NCBI GenBank assembly: GCA_964247055.1
Contig: OZ176058.1
Coordinates: forward strand, 2,542,001 to 2,606,000
DNA length: 64,000 nt
DNA from: Paragordius varius
Taxonomy: Eukaryota; Nematomorpha
Direction of reading: 5' to 3'
Shown here: positions 12,841-26,000 of the stretch, one piece after another
Layout: every line of letters starts with the position of its first letter
How positions within the stretch are numbered: the first letter of the stretch is position 1
Position numbers and translations under genes: made by a program
The notes under the pieces: model-generated
The model's database searches: none
Seen by the model: the letters and a program-made list of their open reading frames with translations, nothing else
Told to the model about the DNA's origin: nothing

Positions 12841-13330
12841 AGCATATATTTAAAATTATCGCGCAAGCTCTGCATTTTTGCTGTTTATTAAAGAAAACAA
12901 GCTAGAGCAAAAAATTGAGACTTTCGGGGCCCAATTAATATTTTATAATTTTGTTGTACTTTTATATGTAGTTTGAGAATCTTAGCGATATATTTGGAAA
13001 AGAGAATTTAGCCCTTCACCAAAATATTTTTTCTGAAATTGGCACAAATTGATTTTCTGATATGGAGCAGTTACTGAAGTGGGAATAACTTTCTAAAACA
13101 TATAGAAGAGACAAAACATAAAAGCATTATAATCCTGATACATTATTCAATTAGTATGTTTTTTATCTTGCAATTTTGGAAGCATTGTATATTATAAAAG
13201 TTAGTCGTATTGTAGTCGATATATTTTTAGTGCTCTGAAACGACAAAATATATCATTTATATAAAAATTCAAAAAGAACTTTGGTAAAGTATCGTATATT
13301 CGCAAAGCCACATATCATATAATAACAAGT
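12841..13330. repeat. Right half of the repeat that Ty3 fossil 1 entered
   Basis: With 8400-9024 it forms one dispersed repeat split by the retroelement. The same block order, more diverged, is found at about 56640-57110. Family unknown. Confidence 0.45.
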
Positions 13331-13479
13331 AAATTTTGAAAGAAAAGGCAACGACCTAACATTGAATTATATATATCAGCTGTAGTTTACCGGGTTAACT
13401 AAGAGGGAAAACTAAATTTGATGCGGAACCACATTTCTTGTCTAACACAAATTTACAAAGATTTGCCTTATTTTAACTT

Positions 13480-14007
13480 CAGTAAAAAAATTTTTATTTA
13501 GCTTGAAAAAGCTTTGCGGGGCCATCAGAAAAGGACTAAATAATTTTATTTGCTGTCGTCATAAAAATATGGTAAACATGCTTTATTGACATGGTTTCGA
13601 AATATTAAAAATATTTCATGTATGTGGCTCTCTGGTAAACCACGTAATTGTAAAGACGCTAAAAGGTGGGAAGCACCAATAAATCGGTAAATTCCCACAT
13701 TTCAATTTGAAAATCGCAATACTAGTAAAATCCTTAACAAAAGCATATCTTTATTCATCGAATTGGGAAGGATGTTGAGAAATGGATTTATTATGTTTAA
13801 AACTGAATTACTGTGATTTTCAGTCAAGTCGGTCCATTAACACCTGGACCAAATCGCTTTGGCAGGCAGATCATGTTGTGTGTTTGGTGGGATAGAGCGG
13901 TATCGTACATTTAATTTTAAAAGCGTGACCATTTATCTGCAACATTATCACCAGCAAATGATTAATTCGAATCAAGCATTAATAGAAAAGGACCGGAATC
14001 TGCCAGA
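13480..14007 (+). mobile_element. mariner transposase relic, cut by duplication
   Basis: The piece at 13865-13915 encodes RQIMLCVWWDRAVSYI, matching the mariner core (GKKVMLCIWWDQKGVVYY). The preceding GPLTPGPNRFG fits the conserved PxTPKPN block. It stops at 14007, where the second duplication copy begins; the same relic continues past the matching point at 22768. Several frame changes are present, so it is dead. Confidence 0.75.
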
Positions 14008-15019
14008 AACTTTGCCATTTTTAACAATGAGTTTGAATTTAAAAAATCAGTATATAAAACTTATCATTGTCTTTTAGAAAAATTTTTGTATTTATAATTT
14101 TACGTTTTGCCGTATAATTTCAGTTTTTACTGTAAATATCAGGTCGTTGCCTTTTGCCCCCAAATATATTTGTTATAATATGCGATGTGCGCTAATCTTG
14201 CGACTTTTCGATACTTTATAATGGACACTTTATATATATATATATATATATACCTTATTTATTCCTTTTAAATAATCAATATACACTGCTTTCGAAGGTA
14301 AAAATAATCCTGGGTTTTTTAATGTGAAACATTTTACACTCTTTAGATTCTGACTCTTAAGAGTTTTTTTATGAGGAAGTTATTTATATAATAACTTCTC
14401 TATATCAGATAATCGCAAAATTTGCGCACATTTTGTTATATATAATTTTTTTAGCGAGAGCTAAAAGTTATATTTCAAAATATATCAGATAGATATATCA
14501 TTACTTATAAAAAGCACAACAACAATTTTGTAAAATAATAATTTTTATGTTGGGCGCTAAAAGTGCCAAAATGTTATAATTCTGAAATGAGCTTAATGTT
14601 CAGCATCATCGATATATTGAAAAAGAATTTTTACAATATTTTAAAGCGTTTTTAAACCGTTTCTACAAGGTCTCAAAAAAATATAAAGTACGCTTTAAAA
14701 TTTGCAAATTAAATTTTTGCAAAAAGTAGCATTATTTGAAAATATTTTTAGTTGATATCAAAATTTAGCATTGTTATAGTGGTAACTGGGCTAATTTGAA
14801 TGAATAATATATTATACTATTAGATTAACAGCACAAACAACATTCATAATATATTAATAGATTAGCCTCTAACTTATGTTTGTAGTATTATTATATTTAT
14901 TAGATTAACCTCACCAACACGTTTTACTATTATTATTATATTATGAATAAATTGTAGAAAGGCAATCATTTGACGTTGATATTTGTGAATACAATTAAAC
15001 ATGATTATATTATATATTA

Positions 15020-17423
15020 CAGGGCTTCTTAAACTATGGGTCGCGACCCCATTTGGGGTCGCGTAGCAAGATTATGAGGTCGCGAGTGATAAAATTAAAA
15101 TTTAACAAAAAATGTTTTTAACTTGTAAAATCTAAATGGAAAATGCGGCTTTGTGATTTGTATCCGGAAAACCGGTAAACCCATTCAAATCCAAATGTTG
15201 AAATAATATAATCATTAATGACTGCCCCGACAATATCTTCGCACTTTTTTGAATTAGGCCCCCAGTTCGCGCTTTCCCCGTGTAAAAAACGGTTTTTTTT
15301 TGAAAACACAAGTCCACAAAAATCGTGTCTTTGAGACAATTTTCCGGATAACGTGTTGGACCATTCGATTTCAAATATAATTTTTTTACTTATTTTCAAT
15401 TGCGCCGAACATAGTCGTCTCGCTTTTAATTTAAGCCCTCTTTTTACCAGCTCCCCCGTAAAACGCCATTTTTTCAAAAAAATTACGCAAAAATAATTTT
15501 TTGAATCCATTTTTCGTCCAAGGTATGAGACCCTAAAAATTCAATAAGGATTCCAGGTATTCCCTGTTAAAAGGCAAATATTTTAGTCGGTTTTTTTATT
15601 TTGGCTGCTGGGTAAGGAGATAATCGCTAAAAACTGCCCCGTCATATGGAATAGCGTGCCTTTGGGGCTATATTTCAAAAATCCTATCAGCCATATGAGT
15701 TCACTAGGTGCCTTAAATATTACCCATAACAAGGCAAAAATTTAGGTCGTACGATATTTAAAATTTGCCGTTAATTAGGCCCTCCACGCCCTTTAAAATA
15801 CGCCACTATAGAATGATTTTTTAGTATTATAGCAATTTTTCCAAAAACTAATGAGAGCATATGGAATCAATAATGATTCCAAGTTTTCTCCGTAAAAAGG
15901 CAACAATTTTAATCAAGCGCTTTTTTGTATCAGCCTTTGGGTAAGGAACTACCCGCCTAAAACTGCGCCACCATATCGAAATTGCGTTGTTTAGCAGTTA
16001 ATTTTCAAGGAACTTATCTGGCCACATAAGTTTAATATAGGCCTGAAATATTACCCGTAAAAAAACAAATAGTTAAGTCGAGTGGTTTTTATATTAGCCG
16101 TTAATTAGGCCCTTTACGCTCTAAAAAATGCGCTATCATTGAACTATTATTTAGTTTTGAAGCCATTCCAAAAACTATTAATAAAATAAGGAATGAATGA
16201 TGATTCCAGTTACCCTATAAATGTAAATTTTTTTACAAACGTCTTTTTTATATTGGCCTCTAAGTAGGGGGCCACCCACCAAATGCGCCACCATATCGAT
16301 GCAGCGTGACTTTAGAGGCAAATTTTAGATAACTTATCAGGCCATATGAGTTCAATAAGGCTTGAAATATTACCCTAAAAAGGAAAAAATTTGAGTAGAG
16401 CGGTTTTATTAATTACCCCTTAATTAAGCCCTTGCCCTGAAAAAGGCGTCACCATTGAATGCCTTTTTGGTTTTGAAGCACAACTAGATCCTATGGAATC
16501 AATCATGATTCCAGGTATTACCCAAATTAATTCAAAAAACTTAATCGAGCGTTTTTTTGTTTCCCCCCTAGCTACAGCCTACCCGCGTAAAACTGCGTCA
16601 CCATCTCGATACAGCATGCCTTTGGAGCCAAATTTCAGAAAATCTATGAGTCTAATAGGAACAAGGGATTTTATGATAATTTCAAATATTCCCCATATGA
16701 GGGCAAAAATTTTAATAAGCGCTTGTTTATACCTGCCCTAGGTTAGGAGCTACCCGCAAAAAACTGCGTCATATTATAGAAATTGCTTTGTTTTGGAGCT
16801 AATTTACAGAAAATTTATGAGACCATATGAGCTCATTAAAAGCTTGAAATATTATCCGAACTAAATAAAAAATCAGGCGTTTTTTATTAGCCGTTAATTT
16901 GGGGCCTTTATGCCCAAAAATACGCCATCATATAACAATAATTTAGTGTCGATGTATTTTTTCGAAAACCCATGAGACCATGGTATCAAAAATGATTCCG
17001 AATATTTGCCCTATACAGGCAAAAAATTTAACGTCCTTTTTCCATATAAGTCTATGGGTAGGGGTCTACCGGTTTTAAACTGAGAGGCCATACAAAAATG
17101 GCGGGGTTTTGGAGCTAATTTTCAAAAAAATTAAGAAACCATACGAATTCAGTTAAACACATTTCTGGGGAATTTGTATAATATCATTCTTTTCTTAAAA
17201 AAGGGACCACCGATCATTATAATATCTATAAATTTACTATGAATCAGATGATGTTGTAGAAATTTATAAACGAATTAGATTTATTTTTGTCAATTTTTTA
17301 AAACCGAAATAATCCTAATAAATATTATCAACAAAATTTCTAAGAGTTTTTCGAATTGTTGAGGTCGTTAAGAAACTCGCTTCATAAATGGGGCCGGGAA
17401 TCACAAAAGTTTAAGAAGCCCTG
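15020..17423. mobile_element. Non-autonomous hAT-type element carrying a satellite
   Basis: Ends CAGGGCTTCTTAAACT and AGTTTAAGAAGCCCTG are perfect inverted repeats. Flanking 8-mers ATATATTA and ATATATAT agree at 6 of 8 in an AT microsatellite. It sits in the AT run of the 5' LTR of Ty3 fossil 2 and is absent from fossil 1. No transposase is visible. The first 550 bases (GGGTCGCGACCCC palindrome, then a block shared with 4862-5412) are followed by a tandem array of about 160-bp monomers. Open frames on the - strand (15118-15510) overlap the shared block but have no convincing coding signal. Confidence 0.85.
15560..17130. repeat. Dimeric satellite-like array, ~160-bp monomers
   Basis: Two diverged monomer types alternate. 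Type A is marked by GGGTAAGGAACTACCCGC-like boxes near 15602, 15932, 16254, 16566, 16735 and 17048. Type B is marked by TTAATTAGGCCC-like boxes near 15775, 16105, 16422 and 16899. Order: A B A B A B A A B A. Dimers are 312-330 bp with one A-A neighbour pair. Both types share GCGCCACCAT, CAAAAACT, CATATGAG and TATTACCC blocks. The monomers are clearly diverged, so the array is not freshly amplified. Confidence 0.75.
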
Positions 17424-20400
17424 ATATATATAGATAGATTATATAACGAGGAACATATACCATAAATTAATCATATTTTTACCGTGTCTGACGTTACTTG
17501 TGGTCCCATCTGAAATTGGTAGCCAAGATGCAATGACAGACCAACCAATGATAGCAGCTCCTCACGCTAGCATTGCCAATCTATCCATAGAAAATTACAA
17601 TGATAATAATAAATTCGAAGATTACCTCAGGATATTAGCAACTTAATTTAGGACCGAAAAAACGCTTAAAACAACTATACTAGCATATGGCGGATTCATG
17701 ATAGTGAGAAAGGTTCCCCAAGAAAAAGCCACTACGTGGGCTGTAATTTCGGAAACGGAAAAAAAATATTTAACCCGACGAAATCGAAATTCCAAAGCGG
17801 GTTAGAATTTTTTAGGCTGGTACGAAACGATGGTGAAAGTTTCACGCGATTCCTTAAACGTGTCAAGATAGGCGCAGAAGAAGCCCAATTCACTGAAGCC
17901 ATAGAACAGCGTATACGTGATGCGTTCATAATAGGACTGCGACAACCTCAACTAGAGATGGATATCCATTCCAGGTACCCAGATGCTTTGATAAACGGTA
18001 TTCCTGTCCCATTAGAAACAATCGTAGATCTCGCACTAATGAGGCTGCTAGGGCTGGATTACAGAATAACAATAATAGTAATAACAATAGCAAGCGATAT
18101 AGTAACAGCAATAATAATATCAATCGGTTAAAACCCAATAAACCCTATCGACAAACTATAAAATCATCTACTACATGCAAACATTGCGGCACCACACACC
18201 CACCCAACAAGTGTCCAGCCTGGAGACGATCCTGCAACAAATGCGGAAAGCTGAATTGCTAGGATGTGCATAGCCAAGAGACAAAGACCTAACTTCAATA
18301 GGCAACTATTGAAGATGTCAAAGTAGGTCGAAATGCGCAAATACCCTTACTAATAACATTAATAATAAACGGTTAAAAAAAGACTTTATTTATGATACCG
18401 GTTCTGATATCAGTGTAATAAACTTTACAACGTAGGAACAAATTGGCAAACCCAAACTAAGACCGACACCACCAGTATCATACAATAACACGACAGTGCC
18501 AATGATGGGGACAGCAAGCGTCAACGTCCAGGTAAAAGGCAAACAAATGATCGGGGACATATGTGTCCTGAGCAAAATGATGGGGATGGCACTACTGATC
18601 TGTGGACTAGACTGGATGGCTAAATTCTAGATTGAGATGCCACAGGTTAAAATTAATTATCTTAAATTAAATGAGATTTGCGAAAATTTTAAAAACTAAT
18701 TCGAAAATAAGTTAGGGTGTTATAAAGACCCTGTAAAAATTCGCATTGCATCGAATGCGATCCCGAAAGTATGGCCATGTCGCAGGGTGCCTTTTCCATA
18801 AAGAGAAAAGGTGGAGAAAGAGCTGACGAGGCTAAAAAAGTCAGGCGGTTGATCCTAACATTACACCTGTGACATAAACCACGCCTACGGTTAATATACC
18901 TAAACCGAATGGCGAATTAAGATATGCAGTGTTTTCGGGTAACGATTAATAAGTGGTTGCAAGAAGACTCTCATATAATCCCCACGTTTGATGAGTTGGT
19001 GTCGAAAATAGGCGAAGGTCTCACATTCACAAAAATTTAAAAGATGCTTACCTCCAGATGCCAGTGGTTGAGGAGGGTCAAAAATTGTTAACAATATCAA
19101 CACAACGCACGTTTGGACTGGCCACGGCACCCATCATCTTTCAACGGGTGATGGAACAGGTGCTGGCTAAATGCCCTGGAACTTGCGTATATTTAGATGA
19201 CGTCCTAGTGACTGGTAGGACAGAAAATGAGCACGTTAACAATTTAAATAACGTATTAAGTCGTCACGATAAGGCCGAATCTAAATTACAAGATAAAATA
19301 ATGATAGGTGCAGAATCAGTAAACAATTTAGGGTTTGAAATATCGAAAAAGTAATAAATATGTAAAAGCAAAATCAAGGCAATTAAGGAAAAGGGTAGAT
19401 AAAAAGTCTTACGTAGTTTTTTAAGTTTTTCGACCTTTCATGAACGCTTTGTACCAAAATTACAAATGATAGTCGGTCCCTTACATGAATTAACTAGTAA
19501 AAATACGAGAGGGTCTTGGACCGATAAAAATGAGAAAAGCTGTTTATCAGCTAAGAATTTGTTAAGCGAAATAGTGTTTTTAACACCATATAATCTGAAT
19601 AGAAAATTGATAATAGAAACTGATGCGTCAGATTTAGGATTCGGGTGTATTTTAAGTCATGAGGTTAATAGCGAAAGAATACCGATAGCGTATGCCTCAC
19701 AAAAGTGTAGCAACGCCGAAAGGAATTATTCCACTATCGAGAAGGAATTAAAAGCAATATTGTTTGCGTTAAGAAAGTTTCATAGTTTCGTATATGGTAG
19801 AAAATTTATAATATTAACTGACCATTTACCCTTAGTAAAGGTAATAAATAGAGATCGAAATTTAAAAGAAATACATAATGCTAAAGTACTAAAATGGATT
19901 AGTATGATAAATGAATACGACTTTGAAAGTCAAAAGGGGGCTCAAAATATAGCTGATTATTTATCGAGATGGCCGATTGACGAGATCGTTGCATATGATG
20001 AAGATTATGCGGTTACCAGATATCTGAGATTTTTGAATTGTCATAACGTGCGGTTATGCAGAGATGAAATTCAAAAAGAAACCGCATTAGATTCAGTATT
20101 ACAAAAAGTAATTAAAGCGTTAAACAACCATGACTGGAGTTCTCCATAACAAGTTTATTAACCGTAAAGACGAGTTGGCATATCAATATGGCTTATTAAG
20201 TTTAAATGATCGGATTATAATTCCGAAGCCCCTCCAAAAAGAGGTGGTGAGATACACAGCGGTCATAACAACGCAAAGACCATGTAAGCGATGGCCAGAT
20301 TTACGCGTTCTTAGCCAGAATTAGATAATGACCTGGTAAAAGCCAGTAGTCAGTGCGAATCGTGCCAACGTAGTAGCCCAAATGTTATTCAGAATTCCAC

Positions 20401-21540
20401 GTATCAGTGGGATTATAACGTTGCTGTGTGGGAGCGTTTGCATATTGATGTAGCCGGACCGGGAGACGGTTATTATTGGTTGTTGATGATTGATAGTACC
20501 TCTAAATGGGCAGAAGGGTTTATTTTGAAAAGGTAACCGCAGCGAATATAATCCATAAAGTAGAAAAAACGTTTGCAAGGTTTGGCTTTGCAAGGGAGAT
20601 CGTTAGCGATAACGCTTTGTATTTTAGTAATGAGCACTTCACGTCAAACCTTAAGTACGTTAGGGGTCAAACATATGAAGGTTACCCCCTCCGTCCTAAG
20701 AATAATGGGAGGGTAGAAAGGTTAGTAGTTGAAAAATAAATAAAAAAGAATAAAAAATAATGCGATATCCACCCACGAAGCGTTTTACACTAGCCTATGG
20801 GCGTATAGAAACTCTATACACTCGACAGCTAAAGAAACCCCGGCCCAATTAATGTTCAAGCGAACACCCTATACCCCCTTAACCTGGCTAAATAGTAGGG
20901 CAAGATTGTAAGATGCACCGACACCCCGACGTCAATTTGCCATTAATGACCAGGTAATGATTAAAAAGGAACTATGTCCAAGGTGGTGCCCTGGAGACAG
21001 GTATACAAGGTATGGGACAAAGACCGGAAAAAATTCCTGAGGAAACACGCCGATCAAATAGTTCACCAGCCACAACCACAAACTACCACTTTCAGCAACA
21101 CAAATGATGAGGACGTAACCACGGTCAAAGATGATGTAACGATTGCCAAACCTCAACCAAACAGCTCGATCAATCCAAGTGACGAAACCGAGCCGATTAT
21201 CCCGAGAGCCGCAAGTCTAAAAAATAATAATGCTCAGGAATTTGCGAAAACCAGCTCCCCCACAAAAATACAAGAACGACGGTACCCGACAAGAAGTCGT
21301 CAGAAACCCGCCCACTTTCGTTAGAAGGGGGTAGTGATGTTATAGTGGTAACTGATAGGCTAATTTGAACACAAACAACATTCATAATATATTAATAGAT
21401 TAACCTCGTAACTTATATTTGTAGTATTATTATATTATTAGATTATACTCACCACCACGTTTAATTATTATTATACTTTGAATAAATTGTAGAAAGGCAA
21501 GCAATTCACCTTGATATTTGTGAATACATTTATACCTGAT

Positions 21541-21587
<47 letters not shown>
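21541..21587. repeat. (AT)n microsatellite in 3' LTR
   Basis: A long AT/TA run. The same LTR position holds shorter runs near 9262-9292, 12738-12765 and 27551-27583. Confidence 0.8.
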
Positions 21588-21589
<2 letters not shown>

Positions 21590-22229
21590 TCATTATATAA
21601 CAACCAACATATACAATAAATTAATCCTTTTTTTTACCGTATTTGACGTTACTTATGGTCCCCTCTAAAAAGCATATATTTAAAATTATCACGCAAGCTC
21701 TGCATTTTTGCTTTTTATTAAAGAAAACAAGCCGGAGCAAAAAATTGGGATTTTCGGGGCCCAATTTAAATATTAAAATTTTATAATTTTGTTGTGTTTT
21801 TATATGTAGTTTAAGAATCTTAGCGATATAATTTGGAATAGAAAATTTAGCCCTTCACCAAAATATTTTTTCTGATATGGAGCTGTTACTGAAGTGGGAA
21901 TACCTTTCTTAAACACATTTTAGTGTCAAAAGCATGACAATCTCAATTCATTGTTTTATTAGAATATATAAATTTAGGATGTTTTTTATCGTGCGATTTC
22001 GAAAGCATTTGTATATTGTACAGTCGATATATTTTTAGTGCTCTGAAAACCCGACAAAATGTATCATTTATTTGGTAAAGTATCGAATATTTCCAATAAA
22101 TATTGAATTATATATATCTTTTACTGGGTTAACTAAGTACAAAAACCTTAATTTGGTGCTGACCTCATTTCTTGTCTAACACAAATTTACAAAGATTAAT
22201 AACTTGAGTTCGCCAGAAACAAACGCCTT

Positions 22230-23095
22230 ATAACTTCAGTAATAATTTTTGTATTTTGTGCCTGAAAAAGATTTGCAGCACGCCAATCATAAAAAGACTT
22301 ATTAAATTTAGCTACCAAATAAATATGGTGATCATGCTTTATTGTGAACATAGTTTCGAAATATTAAAAATATTTGATGTAAAAGAGTGTGGGCGCATTG
22401 GTAGACCACGTATTTGTGAAGACGCTAAAAGGTGAGAAGCACCAATAAACTCGCTAATATTACCCGTTTTAAATTGAAAACCGCAATACTAGAAAAATCC
22501 TGCTTAACAAAAGCATATCTTTAATCGAATTGGGTCGGATGATGAAAAATGGCTTTATTAAGTCCAAGTTAAAAATTATGATCATCAGTCTGGCCAGTCC
22601 ATTAACACCCCGACCAAATCGCTTTGGTAAGCAGACCACGCTTTGTGTTTGGTAGGATAGAGCGGTATTGTACATATGATTTTGAAAGTACCATTTATCT
22701 GCAACGTTATCACTAACAAATGCTTAATTTGAATCAAGCATTAAAAGAAAAAGGACCAGAATCTGCCAGGACACATTGTAAAGTGAGATTGATATGTGAC
22801 ACAATACTCCGTCTCACACGGCAAAATTAGTGTGAAAGATACTTTGATTGCTTCGATGGCATATTAATTTGCATCCGCTGAAATCTCCTGACCTGAGCCA
22901 TCTGGCCAATACCACTTTGCATCAATGGGACACTCACACAGCAGCACTTCAATAATTTTGAAAACTTTAATAGCTTGATGAATGATTTTCCACAAAAGGC
23001 AAACAGTTTTTTTAAGAGATGTGTGAAATGTGTGGAAACCGATATACAATATAATGAATAAAATAAATAATTTTAAAATTACATGTTATTTTACA
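22230..23095 (+). mobile_element. mariner relic, copy 2 (runs further 3')
   Basis: Homologous to 13480-14007, then continues beyond the duplication breakpoint. Near 22880-22900 lies SPDLSHL, the block around the third catalytic Asp of mariner (SPDLAPSDYHLF), with the segment after it altered. Further on, SMGHSHS and FFKRCVKCVETDIQY match the conserved mariner tail (GIRKLPERWxKCVxxDGxYF). Frames change several times; inactive. Confidence 0.75.
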
Positions 23096-26000
23096 GGGCT
23101 CTAAACCAGTCCGAATTAAGGTGGATTCTGAAATTAACCGGACTGGGTGAAGCCTAAACAGTAGAATTGGAGCTGGTTAGTTCCTTAAAATTAAACGTTG
23201 AACCGTTTAATTTCTGTTCATGACTTTTTTTAACTGATTTCAATACAACATTTTATAATACAAACCGAAATATCACCAATTTTATATCAAAACATAATTT
23301 ATCAGAAAGATTAAATAGCCAAATGTATAGGTACAAAGGTAGTAAGGAGTGTATTTGTATAAACTATTGCATATATGGAGGTATTTATTTAATATTAAAA
23401 GATGATTGCGCCAAGCTATCGGTCGTTATACTACTTCTCAGATCTAAAAATATGAAATTTAGTTTAAAAAGTTTTCTTTCTATGTTTGAGCCTTATGTAC
23501 CGCTAATGTAAGTTAGTTACATGGTAAAATTTTAATATATTTGTGAAATCTGTGGATAAAAAAACTTAGGGAGCTCATGCGGCCCGTACGACGCGATTCG
23601 ATTACCGCTGATATATAGTGAGGCTGATTTTTTGCATTATGAGTTATTGACTAAGGATGCTATTATGGTCTGTTATAGTGGTAACTGACAGGCTAATTTG
23701 AATGAACCTTATATTATACTATTAGATTAACCACACAAACAAAATTCGTTATATATTAATAGATTAACCGTGTAACTTATGTTTGCAGTATTATTATATT
23801 TTAGATTAACCTCACCACCACGTTTGACTATTACTATTATACTATGAATTAATTGTATAAAAGCAAACATCTCACATTGATATATGTGACATTTATACCT
23901 AATTATATTAGATATAGATAGATCATTATATAACAACAAACATATAAACAATAAATTTATCCTTTTACCCTTATTGACGTTACTTGTGGTCTCCATTTAT
24001 TATTGGTGGCCAAGACGCCTCACGCTAGCCAGCCAATTTATCCATAAAAAAATACAATAATAATAGCAATCGACGATACAGCAACAGCAATAATAATATC
24101 AATCGGTTACATAATATAGCCTACGGACAAACAATAATAAAATCTACTACATGCAAACATTGCGGTTTCAATCACCCACCCAACAAGTGTCCAGCCTGGA
24201 GACGATCCTGCAACAAAGGTGTAAAGTGTGTTTAGCCAAGAGACAAAGACCTAACTTCAATAGGCAACTATTGAAGGAGGTCAAGGTAGGTCGAAATGCG
24301 CAAACACCCTTACTAATAACATTAATAATAAACGGTTTGAAAAAAAGACTTTATCTATGATACCGGTTCTGATATCAGTGTAATAAACTTTATAACGTAG
24401 GAACAAATTGGTAAACCCAAACTAAGACCGACACCACCAGTATCATACAATAACACGACAGTGCCAATGATGCAGCAAGCGTCAACGTCCAGGTAAAAGG
24501 CAAACAAATGATCGGGGACATATGTGTCCTGAACAAAACGATGGGGATGGCACCTCTGATCTGTGGACTAAACTGGATGGCTAAATTCTAGATTGAGACC
24601 ACAGGTTAAAATTAATTATCTTATATTAAATGAGATTTGCGAAAATTTTAAAAACTAATTCGAAAAGTTAGGGTGTTATAAAGACCCTGTAAAAAATTGC
24701 ATTGCATCGAATGCGATCCCGAAAGTATGGCCATGTCGCAGGGTGCCTTTTCCCTAAAGAGAAATGGTGGAGAAAGAGCTGACGAGGCTAGAAAAGATAG
24801 GCATCTTAAAACCGGTTGATCCTAACATTACACCTGTGACATGAACCATGCCTACGGTTAATATAAAACCGAATGGCGAATTAAGAATATGCAGTGTTCG
24901 GGTAACGATTAATAAGTGGTTGCAAGAAAGCTCTCATATAATCCCCACGATGAGTTGGTGTCGAAAATAGGCGAAGGTCTCACATTCACAAAAATTTAAA
25001 AGATGCTTACGTCCAGATGCCAGTAGCTGAGGAGGGTCAAAAATTGTTAAAAATATCAACACATAAAGGTTTTTTTAGATACAAACGCACGTTTGGACTG
25101 GCCACGGCACCTATCATTTTCCAACGGGTGATGGAACAGGTTCTGGCTGAAAGTCCGGGAACTTGCGTTTATTTAGATCAATTCTTAGTAACTGGTAGGA
25201 CGGAAAATGAGCACATGAACAATTTAAATACGTATTAAGTCGTCTCGATCCGGATTCGAATTAAGACAAGATGAAATAATGATAGGTGCAGAATCAGTAA
25301 ACTATATAGGGTTTGAAATATTGAAAAAGATTATAAGCCCATGTAAAAGCAATCAAGGCAAATAAGGAACTAAAAAGGCCGGTAGATAAAAAGTCATTAC
25401 GTAGTTTTTTAGGTTTTTTGACCTTTCGTGAACGCTTTATACCAAAATTACAAATGATAGTCGGTCCCTTACATAAATTAACTAGTAAAAATGCGAGATG
25501 GTCTTGGACCGAGAAACATGAAAAAAGCTGTTTAAGAATTTGTTAAGCGTAAAAGTGTTTTTAAGACCATATAATCTGAATAGGAAATTGATAATAGAAA
25601 CTCATGCGTCAGATTTAGTATTCAAGTGTATTTTAAGTTATGAGGTTAATAATGAAAGAATACCGATAGCGTATGCCCAAAAGTGGGCAACGCCGAAAGG
25701 AATTACAGTGAAGGAATTAAAAGCAATATTATTTGCGTTACGAAAGTTTCATAGTTTCTTATATGGTAGAAAATTTATAATATTAACTGACCATTTACCC
25801 TTAGTAAAAGTAATAAATACAGATCTAAATTTAAAAGAAATACATAATGCTAAAGTACTAAGATGGATTTATATAATAAATGAATACGATTTTGAAATAA
25901 GTCATCAAAAAGGGGTTTAAAATAGAGCTGATTATTTATCGCCGGCCGATTGACGAGATCGTTGCCTATGATGAAGATTATGCGGTTACCAAATATCTGA

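Larger units (their letters stand above)
8271..14007 (+). repeat. Tandem segmental duplication, copy 1
   Basis: Runs from inside a MITE-1 copy, through Ty3 fossil 1 and its flanks, into a mariner relic. The same order reappears at 14008-22769. Both Ty3 copies have the same flanks and the same AGCAT on each side, so the segment was duplicated with the element already in place. Confidence 0.8.
14772..21670 (+). mobile_element. Ty3/gypsy LTR retrotransposon fossil 2
   Basis: Sister of fossil 1 by segmental duplication. 5' LTR 14772-17515, enlarged by a nested hAT-type insertion (15020-17423); 3' LTR 21338-21670; AGCAT on both sides. Parts: gag about 17530-18260 with zinc knuckle near 18180-18262; protease near 18385; reverse transcriptase about 18730-19360 (YLDD near 19190); RNase H about 19600-19860; integrase about 20130-20760; tail to 21324. 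Without the nested insert it is about 4.5 kb. It is broken at many places, roughly ten or more, though RNase H and the adjoining region form the longest preserved stretch of the three copies. It is older than the nested element. Confidence 0.9.
14008..22769 (+). repeat. Tandem segmental duplication, copy 2
   Basis: Begins mid-MITE-1 (ACTTTGCCATTTTTAAC, matching 8271) and repeats the layout of copy 1. It is longer because a 2.4 kb element later entered the 5' LTR and the Ty3 interior is more complete. The stretch 14376-14648 shows no difference from 8634-8906 by eye. Confidence 0.8.

Noticed and set aside
15118-15510. 130-codon - strand frame in the nested hAT-type element
   Set aside because: It overlaps a second open frame, lies in repeat sequence, and shows no domain.
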